Source: SLRI01 sp964460465
Lineage (GTDB): Bacteria; Pseudomonadota; Alphaproteobacteria; Geminicoccales; Geminicoccaceae
DNA: 41,023 bases
Assembly (NCBI GenBank): GCA_964460465.1
Contig: CAYWSB010000034.1
Span: forward strand, 1 to 41,023
Direction: 5' to 3'
Positions within the stretch are counted from its first letter, which is position 1. Every line of letters starts with the position of its first letter. The notes beneath the pieces were generated by a model. That model saw only the letters and a list, made by a program, of their open reading frames with translations, had not been told where the DNA came from and ran no database searches. A program made the translations under genes and the position numbers. Of this stretch, positions 9,543 to 18,005 are shown piece by piece.

Positions 9543-11132
9543 ATGCGGCTCGAGGACGACGGTGGCGCACGGGGCGGCACGGCCGGCCGGCCGGAACGGT
9601 GGCGGCGGGCAGCGACGGCTTCTGTCGTGCTGCTGTCCCTGCTGCTCGCCCTGCCCGCGTCGGCGCAGGAGCCGCCGGCCGAGGACGAGGCCCCGGCGGC
9701 CGAGGTCGCGACGGCGGTCACGGACGGCCGGCTGCCGGCACCACAGACAACCTGGCACGCGGTGGTGCTGGAGGACCGGGTGCTGGGCCTGGCGGCGACC
9801 GCGGGAGCGGTGACGCTGACCGATCCCGCGGGCAAGGCCGAGGCGGATATCGGCTTCGTGGCCTATGTGCTGGAGGGCGTAGACGCCACCCGCCGGCCGG
9901 TCACCTTCGCGGTGAACGGCGGGCCCGGGGCGGCCTCGGCCTATCTGCATCTGGGCGTGCTCGGACCGTGGCGGCTGCCGGTGGGGGTCGACAACATCGT
10001 GCCGTCGCAGCCCGTCGGGCTCGTCGGCAACGCCGATACCTGGCTGGACTTCACCGATCTCGTCTTCCTCGATCCGGTGGGCACCGGCTTCAGCCGGCTG
10101 GTCGATCCCGACGACCGGCTGCGCAGCCGCTATCTCTCGGTGGACGGCGACATCGAGGCCCTGGCCGATGCGATCTATCGCTGGCTCGTTCAGCACGGCC
10201 GGATGGCCTCGCCCAAATATCTCGTCGGCGAGAGCTATGGCGGGTTTCGCGGCCCGCTCGTGGCCGAGCGGCTGGTGCGCGACCACGGGGTGGCGCTCAG
10301 CGGCCTGACCCTGCTCTCGCCGGTGCTCGATTTCGGCTGGCGGACGCAGCCGGCGCACGGGCCCCTGCCCCGGGTGTCGCTGCTGCCGTCGCTGGCGGCG
10401 GCGGCGATGGAGGCGGCGGCGATGGAGGCGGCGGGCGAGGCGCCCGACATGGAGCGGCTGGCCGAGGTCGAGGCCTATGCCGCGGGCGCCTATCTGGCCG
10501 ATCTCCTGCGCGGCCCCGGCGATGCTGCGGCCGTGGCCCGGCTGACCGCACGGCTGGCCGAGCTCACCGGCCTCGACCCGGAGGTGGTGGCGCGCTTCCA
10601 GGGCCGGATCGATGCGGCGGACGTCGTGCGCGAGCTCGGCCGCGACCAGGGTCTGGTCGCCAGCCTCTACGACACGGGCGTCGTCGGCGACGACCCGACG
10701 CCGGAGCGGCCGTTCAGCCGGGCCTTGGACCCGGTGCTGGACGCGCTCACCGCCCCGCTCACCAGCGCCATCCTGGCGCACTACGCCGACACGCTCGATT
10801 GGCTGCCGGAGCGACGCTACCAGCTCCTCAATCGCGGCGTGAACCGGGCCTGGCGCTGGGGCGACGGGCGGGCCCAGCCGGAGGCGCTGGGGGCCCTGGC
10901 CCGGGTGCTGGCGCTCGACCGCGAGCTCCGCCTGCTGGTGGCGCACGGCATGACCGACCTCGTCACCCCCTATTTCGAGAGCACCCTCCTCCTCCGCCAG
11001 CTGCGCGACTTCGGCCCGGGCGAGCGGGTGCGGCAGGCGACATATCCGGGCGGGCACATGTTCTACAACCGCGACGACTCTCGCCGCGCCTTCCGCGACG
11101 ACGCCCGCTGGCTCTACCGGCTGGCAGAGTGA
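9543..11132 (+). CDS. Exported S10-family serine carboxypeptidase-like protein
   Basis: 529 residues with an N-terminal signal peptide (hydrophobic 24-41, ending PASAQE). Serine carboxypeptidase (S10) landmarks: NGGPGA (oxyanion region, 125-130), FLDPVGTGFS (175-184), GESYGG with nucleophile Ser231, GMTD with Asp472 and GGH with His505, forming a complete triad. These enzymes remove C-terminal residues and act outside the cytoplasm. A low-complexity Ala/Met/Glu stretch near residues 282-300 (codons GCGGCG repeats) is an oddity. The ATG at 9543 follows GGGGAGAGCGGGCG. It is divergent from the M28 aminopeptidase, consistent with a small peptide-degradation pair. Substrate is unknown. Confidence 0.92.
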   Translation: MRLEDDGGARGGTAGRPERWRRAATASVVLLSLLLALPASAQEPPAEDEAPAAEVATAVTDGRLPAPQTTWHAVVLEDRVLGLAATAGAVTLTDPAGKAEADIGFVAYVLEGVDATRRPVTFAVNGGPGAASAYLHLGVLGPWRLPVGVDNIVPSQPVGLVGNADTWLDFTDLVFLDPVGTGFSRLVDPDDRLRSRYLSVDGDIEALADAIYRWLVQHGRMASPKYLVGESYGGFRGPLVAERLVRDHGVALSGLTLLSPVLDFGWRTQPAHGPLPRVSLLPSLAAAAMEAAAMEAAGEAPDMERLAEVEAYAAGAYLADLLRGPGDAAAVARLTARLAELTGLDPEVVARFQGRIDAADVVRELGRDQGLVASLYDTGVVGDDPTPERPFSRALDPVLDALTAPLTSAILAHYADTLDWLPERRYQLLNRGVNRAWRWGDGRAQPEALGALARVLALDRELRLLVAHGMTDLVTPYFESTLLLRQLRDFGPGERVRQATYPGGHMFYNRDDSRRAFRDDARWLYRLAE

Positions 11133-11207
11133 GCGGGGCTACGGGTCAGCCGCCCGCGTCGTTCGCCGGGTGGCAGCTCTTTCCGGCGGCTATGCAGGGG
11201 GTGGCGG

Positions 11208-11459
11208 ATGGTCGACCAGCAGGCGCGGCGCGAGCAGGCGATGGCCCTCTGCACCGACTATGCCGGCCGCATCGTCGAGGACGCCCGCGGCCGCGGGGCG
11301 CGGCTCGACCGGCTGAAGCGGACCCAGCGCGACGGCGACAAGTGGCGGGTCGAGGCCGACATGGAGGCGCGCCGGCCGAACCGGAACAATCCCAAGAAGT
11401 TCGCCGACTGCACGGTCAACTTTCGCGGCGGCAACCGGGTGGTGGCGTTCCGCCATGAT
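11208..11459 (+). CDS. Small hypothetical protein, 3' end unresolved
   Basis: The frame from the ATG at 11208 gives a protein-like sequence for about 84 residues (MVDQQARREQAMALCTDYA... to GGNRVVAFRHD), Arg/Lys/Asp-rich with two Cys, after a GGGGGTGGCGG stretch. No family is recognised. The frame then runs on without a stop to 12416, antisense through the DUF3108 gene, where its composition becomes shadow-like (Gly/Arg/Pro). A TGA at 11456-11458 in another frame would end it neatly if one base were shifted. So either there is a small indel near 11450, or the 3' end has been lost by fusion with the convergent gene's downstream region. The end coordinate given is where the credible protein stops, not a stop codon. 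Confidence 0.4.
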
Positions 11460-11543
11460 GGCCCCGACCAGCCGCCGTGCGGCGGTGCGCCCGGGCCGGC
11501 GCTGCCGTGGCCGGCGAGCCCGGGGCGGGGCGTTGCTGCCGCC

Positions 11544-12371
11544 TCACCCGCGGACGAGCTCGATCCGGGTCGGCAGGCGGGCCGCGGCGTTGGCGACGAG
11601 CAGCGGGACGGGCGTGGGTTCGGCCGAGGCGTAGACGTCGATCCAGTCGAGCGGCTCGCCCGGCAGGGTGACGAAATTGTCGGTCTCGTCGAAGCCGGAG
11701 AGGCCCTCGAGGGCCGCCTCGAGGCGATGCGCGTCGCGGCTGCCGCCGGCGACCTCGACCGTGGCCGGGCCGCGATAGATGGTCCGGAGATCGGCGCGTT
11801 TCCGTCCCTCGAACACCGGCAGGGTGAGCGCAGCACCCGGCTCGGGCTCGCTCGCCAGCCAGTCGCCGAGCTTGAGCAGCGTGGCCAGGGGGTCGATCGA
11901 GGGCTGGCGGAGATCCTCGGGCACCGGGCTTTCCTGCGGGCGGCCCTGGTTGCGGGTGGCGAGGTGCACGAGCCTGCCGTCCGGGGCGAACTCGAGCTCG
12001 GTCTCGCGCAGCCGGTCGGGCTTCTGGTAGCTGGCGCGGAAGCGGGCAGGGTGTGGCCGGTCGTCGTCGTCGAAGGCGACGAGCGCGTTCATCGCGGTTC
12101 GGTTGCGGCCGGCGAACCAGGCGGCGAGGCCGCGATTGGTCACCTCCATCTCGACCAGGGCGAAACTGCCGGCACACCGCAGGCGAAGGTCGAGATCGGC
12201 GATGTGCACGCCGCTCACCCGCATCGCATAGCCGAGCGTGCGGTGGCGGTCGATGGCGCAGCCGGCAGCGGCAAGGCCGGACCCGGCGGCGCTCCAGAGG
12301 GCGAACGCGCCGATGCCCGTCAAGACGGCCCGGCGACCGGGCCGCGGATCGGCCGACGGCTGCGGCGCCAT
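11544..12371 (-). CDS. DUF3108 domain-containing exported protein
   Basis: 275 residues. The N-terminus carries a twin-arginine-like signal (GRRAVLTGIGAFALWSAAGS, residues 12-31). The body fits the DUF3108 pattern of periplasmic beta-rich proteins: YAMRVSGVHIADLDLRLRC near the start, RASYQKPDRLRETELEF in the middle, LPVFEGRKRADLRTIYRG and a C-terminal LDWIDVYASAEPTPVPLLV...LPTRIELV. The family's molecular function is not established; in alphaproteobacteria it is linked with the envelope. Its start is only 22 bp after the rpsD stop, on the same strand, so it is probably transcribed from the rpsD promoter. The start at 12371 is taken because the next downstream ATG would remove the signal peptide. 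Confidence 0.82.
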   Translation of the reverse strand: MAPQPSADPRPGRRAVLTGIGAFALWSAAGSGLAAAGCAIDRHRTLGYAMRVSGVHIADLDLRLRCAGSFALVEMEVTNRGLAAWFAGRNRTAMNALVAFDDDDRPHPARFRASYQKPDRLRETELEFAPDGRLVHLATRNQGRPQESPVPEDLRQPSIDPLATLLKLGDWLASEPEPGAALTLPVFEGRKRADLRTIYRGPATVEVAGGSRDAHRLEAALEGLSGFDETDNFVTLPGEPLDWIDVYASAEPTPVPLLVANAAARLPTRIELVRG

Positions 12372-12393
12372 TCGGTCGGCGCCGCCCCGCGGC

Positions 12394-13008
12394 TCAGCGC
12401 GAGTAGAACTCGATGACGAGGTTCGGCTCCATCTGCACCGGGTAGGGCACGTCGGCGAGCTTCGGCACGCGGACGAACTGGCCCTTCATCGCCTTGCTGT
12501 CGACGGTCAGGTACTCGGGCACGTCGCGCTCGGGGCGGGCGACCGTCTCCATGACCATGGGCATGGTCTGGGCGCGCGGCTTGAGCTCGAAGATGTCGCC
12601 CTCGCGCAGCCGGTAGCTCGGGATGTTGACCCGCTTGCCGTTGACCAGCACGTGCCCGTGGTTGATGAGCTGCCGGGCGGCGAACACCGTGGGCACGAAA
12701 CTGGCGCGGAAGATGCTGATGTCGAGCCGCCGCTCGAGCAGGCCGATGAGCGATTCGGCGGTGTCGCCCCGGGCCTTGGAGGCCTCCTCGTAGGCGCGCC
12801 GGAACTGCTTCTCGGTCATGTTGGCGTAGTAGCTCTTCAGCTTCTGCTTGGCCGCGAGCTGGTTGGCGTAGTCCGACATCTTGCGCCGCTTCTGGCCGTG
12901 CTCGCCGGGCCCGTAGTCGCGCCGGGCGAGCGGGCTCTTGGTCCGGCCCCAGAGATTGACGCCGAGCCTGCGGCAGATCTTGTTCTTCGCCTGGATACGC
13001 TTGGTCAT
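12394..13008 (-). CDS. rpsD: 30S ribosomal protein S4
   Basis: 204 residues, the standard length. S4 nucleates assembly of the 30S body by binding 16S rRNA. The N-terminal domain reads LGVNLWGRTKSPLARRDYGPGEHGQ, with SDYANQLAAKQKLKSYY further on; the S4 RNA-binding domain lies at about residues 92-155 (LERRLDISIFRASFVPTVFAARQLINHGHVLVNGKRVN...). The ATG at 13008 is chosen over an in-frame upstream ATG at 13056 because S4 proteins begin MTKR. As is usual in alphaproteobacteria it is not in an S13-S11-S4 ribosomal operon. Upstream is a clear promoter at 13090-13118 and downstream, 22 bp away, the DUF3108 gene. Confidence 0.98.
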   Translation of the reverse strand: MTKRIQAKNKICRRLGVNLWGRTKSPLARRDYGPGEHGQKRRKMSDYANQLAAKQKLKSYYANMTEKQFRRAYEEASKARGDTAESLIGLLERRLDISIFRASFVPTVFAARQLINHGHVLVNGKRVNIPSYRLREGDIFELKPRAQTMPMVMETVARPERDVPEYLTVDSKAMKGQFVRVPKLADVPYPVQMEPNLVIEFYSR

Positions 13009-13089
13009 GAGCCCTGGGTGCAGCTGTTGAGGTGATGTGGGACGCGCAAATAACATTGCGGCCGTGGCGGAACCCGGCCGGGTCAGCGG

Positions 13090-13118
13090 GTTCTAGCCGC
13101 CGCCGACGGCAGTGTCAA
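13090..13118 (-). promoter_or_regulatory. Predicted rpsD promoter
   Basis: On the minus strand a perfect -35 TTGACA (13118-13113) is followed after 17 bases by TAGAAC (13095-13090, four of six -10 positions). It would start transcription near 13083, giving an rpsD leader of about 75 bases. No other good promoter is seen in the leader. Confidence 0.6.
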
Positions 13119-13564
13119 AGGGTTTGCGGTCGCGGGCCGCAGGGGCGGGGCGACAGCGAAGCCTTTACAAGGAGGATACACGCCGTCCCGGGCTCGCTCG
13201 CGGTCGTCGAGCGCGCGCTGCTGCCGAGCTGCGGCTCGATGGCGCGGGCGGCCGCGCGCCGCGTCGGGTGTTCCGCAGGCTCTGCTCGTGCATGCCGGGC
13301 GCCGATGCCGGCGGGCGCAGGATCGCAATGACGGCATCCGTCGAGCAGGTGACCGATCCGACGATCGCGCGGCCCCACGATCGAGGCCTTGGCCGGCCTT
13401 GCCGGTTGCGCCCTGCTGTCCCTCATGCCTGCAAGAGTGGCTGCGGCAGGTGCACCGGCACCTGACGATCAGGCGCTACGCGGTCGTGGTCGCCGCGACG
13501 CGGCAGCGGCATGGGACGCGGTGGAGCAGGCGCAGGACGGCGCCTCCGGCCGGCCCGGTCGGGA
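13119..13564. other. Gap without a supported gene
   Basis: About 450 bases between the rpsD promoter and the 3' end of the Cys-rich membrane gene. A ribosome-site-like AAGGAGGA at 13169-13176 is not followed by a convincing frame. A plus-strand frame from a TTG at 13389 has a signal-peptide-like start (CALLSLMPARVAAAGA) but soon runs antisense into the membrane gene and becomes Pro/Arg shadow. No tRNA or other RNA is recognised. Confidence 0.5.
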
Positions 13565-13933
13565 TCAGCCGTTCCCGCCGCCACCGCCACCGCCGGGTTG
13601 CGCCCGGCAGGCGCAAGCGGCAGCCTGCGGCGCGAGCAGGCCGAAACCGTAGGAACGGGTCGCGGTGACCGTGCAGATGAGGCCCGGGCCGCAGGCGCCT
13701 TCGCAGGTGTCCCGGAGCACGGAGCGCCGGACGAGGCCGCACCGCGCCGGCGCCGCACGCCCAAGATCGCGGAGCACCAAGGCGACGCCGACGATGAAGA
13801 CGGCGATGCCGACGATCACCGCGACGGCCTCCGCGACCAGCACCACGCCGGCGCCGACCAAGAGGATCAGCCCGATGACAACCACCCCGCCGATGATGAT
13901 GACCAGAAGCAGGAGCGCCTGAATCCGGCCCAT
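13565..13933 (-). CDS. Small two-helix membrane protein with Cys-rich tail
   Basis: 122 residues. Two adjacent transmembrane helices (about 5-29 and 33-54, almost pure Val/Ile/Leu/Gly/Ala) are followed by a soluble tail with six cysteines (65, 77, 81, 87, 107, 109) and a Gly-run end (GGGGGGGNG). The spacing C-x3-C-x5-C resembles small disulfide-bonded or metal-binding loops, but no family is recognised. The ATG at 13933 has GGGGAGG seven bases upstream; the longer frame lacks one. It stands alone between rpsD and the polyamine importer, on the same strand as both. The even Cys number suggests disulfides if the tail is periplasmic (inference). Confidence 0.65.
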   Translation of the reverse strand: MGRIQALLLLVIIIGGVVVIGLILLVGAGVVLVAEAVAVIVGIAVFIVGVALVLRDLGRAAPARCGLVRRSVLRDTCEGACGPGLICTVTATRSYGFGLLAPQAAACACRAQPGGGGGGGNG

Positions 13934-14062
13934 CGCAACCTCCCCACGATGCGGGCAACCGGCGGACCCGTGCGCCACGCCGGCCAGGAAGGCCAAAGAG
14001 CGTAGCACATCGAGGGCGTCCGGGACACAAGCCGGGGGCAGTGCCCGGGGATCGGCCGGCGC

Positions 14063-15100
14063 CTACTGCAGGAGCTCGGTCCAGATCTGGGTGTAGATGT
14101 CGTTGACCTCGGGTGGGCAGGTGACGCTGAAGCGGCCGGCAGCCTTGAGCTCCTCGGGCACGACGATCTCGGGGGCCGTCTGCATGACCTCGTCGAGGAA
14201 GGGCTCCGAGCCTGCCACCCCGTTGGCGTAGCGGGTGAAGTTGGAGATCATGGCGGCGTTCTCGGGCTCGAGGATGAAGTTGATGAACCGCATCGCCGCC
14301 TCGGGGTTCTGGGCGTCGGCGAGCACGCCGGCATTGTCCATCCAGACCGGGAAGCCGGTCTGCGGGTAGCCGTAGACCAGGGCATCGTTCTGCAGCCGGG
14401 CGCGCATCGAGGCACCGTTCCAGTAGACGCCGGCGGCGATGTCGCCGGCGACGTAGGCGTCGACCGTGCCGTAGTCCATGGCGATCCAGTGCGGCTTGGC
14501 GGCGGTCAAGCGGTCGCGGACCTCGCGCAGGATGTCCGTGTCGCCGGTGCAGGGCTCGCCGCCCACGGCACGGATCGTCAGGTGCATGATGTCCGACATC
14601 TCGGGGATGACGTTGACCTTGCCTGCGAGCTCCGGCGGCGGGTCGAGGAAGATGTCGGCGGTGTTGGGGTCGCCGCCGTAGACGCTGGCGTTGACGATGA
14701 CGCCGGTGGTCCCCCAGGCCCAGGGCACGGTGTACTCGCGGCCCGGATCGAAGGGCACGTCGACCCATTGCGGGTCGATATTGCCGCGATTGGTGACGAT
14801 CGCCTTGTCGAGCGGCTGGAACAGGCCCTCCTCGATCCAGATCGGCACCTGCGGGTTGGAGGGCACGGCGATGTCGAAGCCGTGGCCGCCCTGGCGCACC
14901 CGGGTCAGCGCCGTGTCGTTGCTGTCGAAGTCGGTGACCGTGACCTGGATGCCGGTCTCGGCGGTGAACTTCTCGAGCAGGTCGGGCGGCGTGTAGTTGC
15001 CCCAGTTGTACAGGTTGAGGGTGCCCTGCGCCTGGGCGGTGGCGGCGGTGGCCAGGAGCGTGGCGAGGCCGAGGGCCAGAGAGCTGGTCCGGCGGGGCAT
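14063..15100 (-). CDS. potF: Polyamine-type ABC importer substrate-binding protein (PotD/PotF family)
   Basis: 345 residues, the normal size. The signal peptide covers residues 1-24 (ends TAQAQG). The mature start GTLNLYNWGNYTPPDLLEKF is the classic PotD/PotF opening, followed by ETGIQVTVTDFDSNDTALTRV, VPWAWGTTGVIVN, MDYGTVDAYVAGDIAAGVYWNG and a C-terminal hinge region. It captures putrescine or spermidine in the periplasm and delivers it to PotH/PotI; the exact ligand cannot be told here, so potF rather than potD is a tentative name. It is the last gene of the potA-potH-potI-potF run, 32 bp after potI, with GGGAGAA before the ATG. Confidence 0.9.
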   Translation of the reverse strand: MPRRTSSLALGLATLLATAATAQAQGTLNLYNWGNYTPPDLLEKFTAETGIQVTVTDFDSNDTALTRVRQGGHGFDIAVPSNPQVPIWIEEGLFQPLDKAIVTNRGNIDPQWVDVPFDPGREYTVPWAWGTTGVIVNASVYGGDPNTADIFLDPPPELAGKVNVIPEMSDIMHLTIRAVGGEPCTGDTDILREVRDRLTAAKPHWIAMDYGTVDAYVAGDIAAGVYWNGASMRARLQNDALVYGYPQTGFPVWMDNAGVLADAQNPEAAMRFINFILEPENAAMISNFTRYANGVAGSEPFLDEVMQTAPEIVVPEELKAAGRFSVTCPPEVNDIYTQIWTELLQ

Positions 15101-15132
15101 GGGCGTTCTCCCTGTTGCTGCATGGCGGAAGG

Positions 15133-15939
15133 TTAGCCGCGTTTGCGCGAGAGGGCGAAAAAGATCGTCACGGCCACGACGGAGAGGAGGAGGAAGAGGG
15201 TGGCGATGGCGTTCATCTCGGGTGTCACCGCGCGCCTGAGCTGGCCCAGCATGTAGGTGGGCAGCGTGTCCTGCCCGGCCGACTTGACGAACTCGGTGAT
15301 CACCACGGCGTCGAGCGAGATGACGAAGGCCAGCATGAAGCCGGCGACGATGCCGGGCATCAGCAGCGGCAGGGTCACGTGGCGGAAGGCCTGGAGCGGG
15401 CCGGCATAGAGATCGGCGGCCGCCGTCTCCAGCGTCCGGTCCATGGTCTCGAGCCGGGCGCGGATCGGGAGATACGCGAACGGGATGCAGAAGGCGGTGT
15501 GGGCGGCCACGAGATAACCCATGCCGGTATAGCCGGTCTGCACCTTGATCATGGCGAAGAAGATCAAGAGGGCCACGCCGGTCACGACCTCGGGCACCAT
15601 CAGGGGCTGGTTGATCAGCGCGTAGATCAGGGTCTGGCCCGGAAAGCGGCTGGTCCGGGTGGTGCCGAGCGCTGCCAGCGTCGCGACCACCGTGGCGACG
15701 GAGGCCGCGGCGACGGCGAGCCAGAGCGAGCGGATCGCGACGTCCTGGACCTGGCGGTTCGCGAGCGCCGCCTCGTACCAGTGGAGCGAGAAGCCGCCCC
15801 ACTGCGACATGGAGGGGGCGGCGTTGAAGGAGAAGACGACCAGCGTGGCGATCGGCAGATAGAGCAGCACGAAGGTCAGGACGGCGATCGCGGCGAAGCC
15901 GGGCAGCCTCGCGATCGGGAAGCTCCTCGCCCTAGCCAT
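15133..15939 (-). CDS. potI: Polyamine ABC importer permease PotI
   Basis: 268 residues from the ATG at 15939, with six predicted transmembrane helices. The EAA loop of binding-protein-dependent permeases is at LETAAADLYAGPLQAFRHVTLPLLMPGI. The opening PGFAAIAVLTFVLLYLPIATLVVFSFN and the segment NQPLMVPEVVTG are typical of PotC/PotI. It forms the channel with PotH. Its ATG overlaps the potH stop by 8 bases, implying translational coupling; an in-frame ATG 36 bases earlier lies inside potH and is less likely. No oddities are seen. Confidence 0.92.
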   Translation of the reverse strand: MARARSFPIARLPGFAAIAVLTFVLLYLPIATLVVFSFNAAPSMSQWGGFSLHWYEAALANRQVQDVAIRSLWLAVAAASVATVVATLAALGTTRTSRFPGQTLIYALINQPLMVPEVVTGVALLIFFAMIKVQTGYTGMGYLVAAHTAFCIPFAYLPIRARLETMDRTLETAAADLYAGPLQAFRHVTLPLLMPGIVAGFMLAFVISLDAVVITEFVKSAGQDTLPTYMLGQLRRAVTPEMNAIATLFLLLSVVAVTIFFALSRKRG

Positions 15940-16888
15940 GGCGGCCTGCCTCCGCGCGGTCGACGACCCGGACATAGGCGACGAGGGCGGCCACCACGAT
16001 GACCAGGAGGGTCAGCGCCAGGGCGGCGCCCAGGGGCCAGTTCCGGCCCTGGCCGAACTGCAGCTCGATCAGGTTGCCGAGCATCATGTTGCGGCCGCCG
16101 CCGAGGAGCCGCGGGGTGACGTAGGCGCCGATCGCCGGGATGAAGACGAGGATGGAGCCGGCGATGAAGCCCGGCCGGACCAGCGGGAAGACGATGCGGC
16201 GCAGCACCTGCCAGCGGCTGGCGTAGAGGTCGTAGGCGGCTTCCAGGAGGCGCAGGTCGAGCTTGTCCATGGCGGCGAAGAGCGGCAGCACCATGAGCGG
16301 CAGGAAGACATAGGCCATGCCGAGCAGGATGGCGAAGTCGGTGTACATCATCTGGATGGGGGCGGCGATGACGCCCGTCTGGAGGAGGATGGTGTTGATC
16401 AGGCCCTGGTTCCTGATGACCTCCTGGATCGCGAAGGTGCGGATCAGGAGGTTGGTCCAGAACGGGATGGTGATCAGGAAGAGCCAGATCTCGCGGCTGC
16501 CCCTGGGGCGCGTCGCGATGAACCAGGCGGTGGGAAAGCCCAGGACGGCGCAGATGACGGTGGTCTGGAAGGCGAGGCTGATCGAGCGCCAGAAGATGGC
16601 GGCGTGCGCGGTGTTCCAGGACACGATCTCGGGCTCGAAGATGTCGCGGGAGAGGAACACCCTGAACCAGCCCTCGAACGACAGCTCCCAGGCGACCCCG
16701 CCGAAGCTGCCGGGGGCGAGGACGGAGTAGACGACGACGATCAGGAGCGGGCCGGAGGCGGCGAGGATCAGGATCAGCAGCGCCGGGGCGCAGAGCAGCC
16801 AGTTCCAGCGCCGGCTCGGCGGCGCGTCGGCCAAGGTCTCGGTCGGGGCCGCCGCACGGGCGGCCGCGGTCCCGGTCGCCCGCGCCAT
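15932..16888 (-). CDS. potH: Polyamine ABC importer permease PotH
   Basis: 318 residues with six transmembrane helices. The first is at about 29-52 (WLLCAPALLILILAASGPLL), and the large periplasmic loop carries SFEGWFRVFLSRDIFEPEI. The conserved IPFWTNLLIRTFA and the EAA loop LLEAAYDLYASRWQVLRRIVFPL, then GAYVTPRLLGG, are PotB/PotH hallmarks. It pairs with PotI in the inner membrane and is driven by PotA. The ATG at 16888 is one base after the potA stop, and the stop overlaps the potI start, so the genes are tightly coupled. The much longer open frame upstream is a shadow of potA. Confidence 0.93.
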   Translation of the reverse strand: MARATGTAAARAAAPTETLADAPPSRRWNWLLCAPALLILILAASGPLLIVVVYSVLAPGSFGGVAWELSFEGWFRVFLSRDIFEPEIVSWNTAHAAIFWRSISLAFQTTVICAVLGFPTAWFIATRPRGSREIWLFLITIPFWTNLLIRTFAIQEVIRNQGLINTILLQTGVIAAPIQMMYTDFAILLGMAYVFLPLMVLPLFAAMDKLDLRLLEAAYDLYASRWQVLRRIVFPLVRPGFIAGSILVFIPAIGAYVTPRLLGGGRNMMLGNLIELQFGQGRNWPLGAALALTLLVIVVAALVAYVRVVDRAEAGRHG

Positions 16889-16889
16889 C

Positions 16890-18005
16890 TCAGCCACGCA
16901 GCACCTGGATGCCGCCCTCGGCGATGGCGATCCGCACCGCCGTGCCGGGCTCGGGCGGGGCCGTGGCGGTGCCGGTGTTCTGGCGCCTGACGATGAACGG
17001 GCTGCCGTCCGCCAGCCGCAGGTGGATGTGGGTGTCGGTGCCGAAGAAGACGGCGGTCTCGACGGTGGCCGCGAGGTCGCCATCTCCCGCGACGCGCGCA
17101 TGCTCGGGGCGGACGACGATGGTGACGGCCTCGCCCATGGCGGGGCGCAGGCCGTCGGGCAGCGAGGCGTCGCGGACGACGCCGCCGGGCAGGCGGACCG
17201 CCGCCGTGGCACCGGCCGGGCGCACCACCTCGGCGGCGAGGAAGTTGGTATCGCCGATGAACGCGGCGACGAAGCGCTCGGCCGGATGGTCGTAGATGTC
17301 GCGCGGGCTGCCGACCTGGAGAACACGGCCCTCGTTCATGACGGCGATGCGGTCCGACATGGTCAGGGCCTCCTCCTGGTCGTGGGTGACGAAGACGAAG
17401 GTGATGCCGGTCTCGAGCTGCAGGCGCTTGAGCTCGGTCTGCATCTCCTTGCGGAGCTTGAGGTCGAGCGCCGAGAGCGGCTCGTCGAGCAGCAGCACCC
17501 GGGGCTCGGGGGCCAGGGCGCGGGCCAGCGCCACGCGCTGCTGCTGGCCGCCGGAGATGGCGGCGGGCTTCCGGTCGGCCATGGCCGCCATCTTGACCAA
17601 TTGCAGCATGGCGTCCGTGCGCGCCTCGATCTCGGTCCTGGGCCTGCCCAGCATCTCGAGGCCGAAGGCGATGTTGCGGCGGACGGACATGTGCGGGAAG
17701 AGCGCGTAGCTCTGAAAGACCGTGTTGACCGGCCGGTGGTTGGGACCCAGCCCCGCCACCTCGCGGCCGTCGATGGCGAGCCGGCCCCGGGTCGGCTGCT
17801 CGAAGCCGGCGATCAGGCGAAGCAGGGTGGTCTTGCCGCAGCCCGAGGGGCCGAGCAGGGTGAAGAACTCGCCGGCACGGATGTCGAGGCTGACGTCATC
17901 GAGGGCTCGAAACGCGGCCCGCCCCTGGCCGAAGACCTTGGTCAACTCGCGAATCTCGATCGCGGGGCCGTCCTCCGCCCGCACCGCTGCCGTCGCCCCG
18001 ACCAA
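16890..18005 (-). CDS. potA: Polyamine ABC importer ATPase PotA
   Basis: About 371 residues. Walker A GPSGCGKT (52-59), Q-loop VFQSYALFP, signature ISGGQQQRVALARAL, Walker B VLLLDEPLSALD and switch THDQEEA are intact. The C-terminal regulatory TOBE domain (about 285-371) includes VRPEHARV and ends in the typical beta-rich region. It energises polyamine uptake through PotHI. The start is a TTG at 18005 preceded by AGGGG; a GTG at 17984 is an alternative, and the conserved domain begins at about residue 15 either way. First gene of the operon. No regulator gene lies beside it. Confidence 0.94.
   Translation of the reverse strand: MVGATAAVRAEDGPAIEIRELTKVFGQGRAAFRALDDVSLDIRAGEFFTLLGPSGCGKTTLLRLIAGFEQPTRGRLAIDGREVAGLGPNHRPVNTVFQSYALFPHMSVRRNIAFGLEMLGRPRTEIEARTDAMLQLVKMAAMADRKPAAISGGQQQRVALARALAPEPRVLLLDEPLSALDLKLRKEMQTELKRLQLETGITFVFVTHDQEEALTMSDRIAVMNEGRVLQVGSPRDIYDHPAERFVAAFIGDTNFLAAEVVRPAGATAAVRLPGGVVRDASLPDGLRPAMGEAVTIVVRPEHARVAGDGDLAATVETAVFFGTDTHIHLRLADGSPFIVRRQNTGTATAPPEPGTAVRIAIAEGGIQVLRG

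Noticed and set aside
13389..13652. Plus-strand frame with a signal-peptide-like start (CALLSLMPARVAAAGA)
   Set aside because: It starts at TTG without a ribosome site and runs antisense into a better supported membrane gene, ending in Pro/Arg shadow sequence.
14009..14062. GGGCA-loop-TGCCC hairpin after the potF gene as an intrinsic terminator
   Set aside because: Weak stem in very GC-rich sequence and no following U-run.
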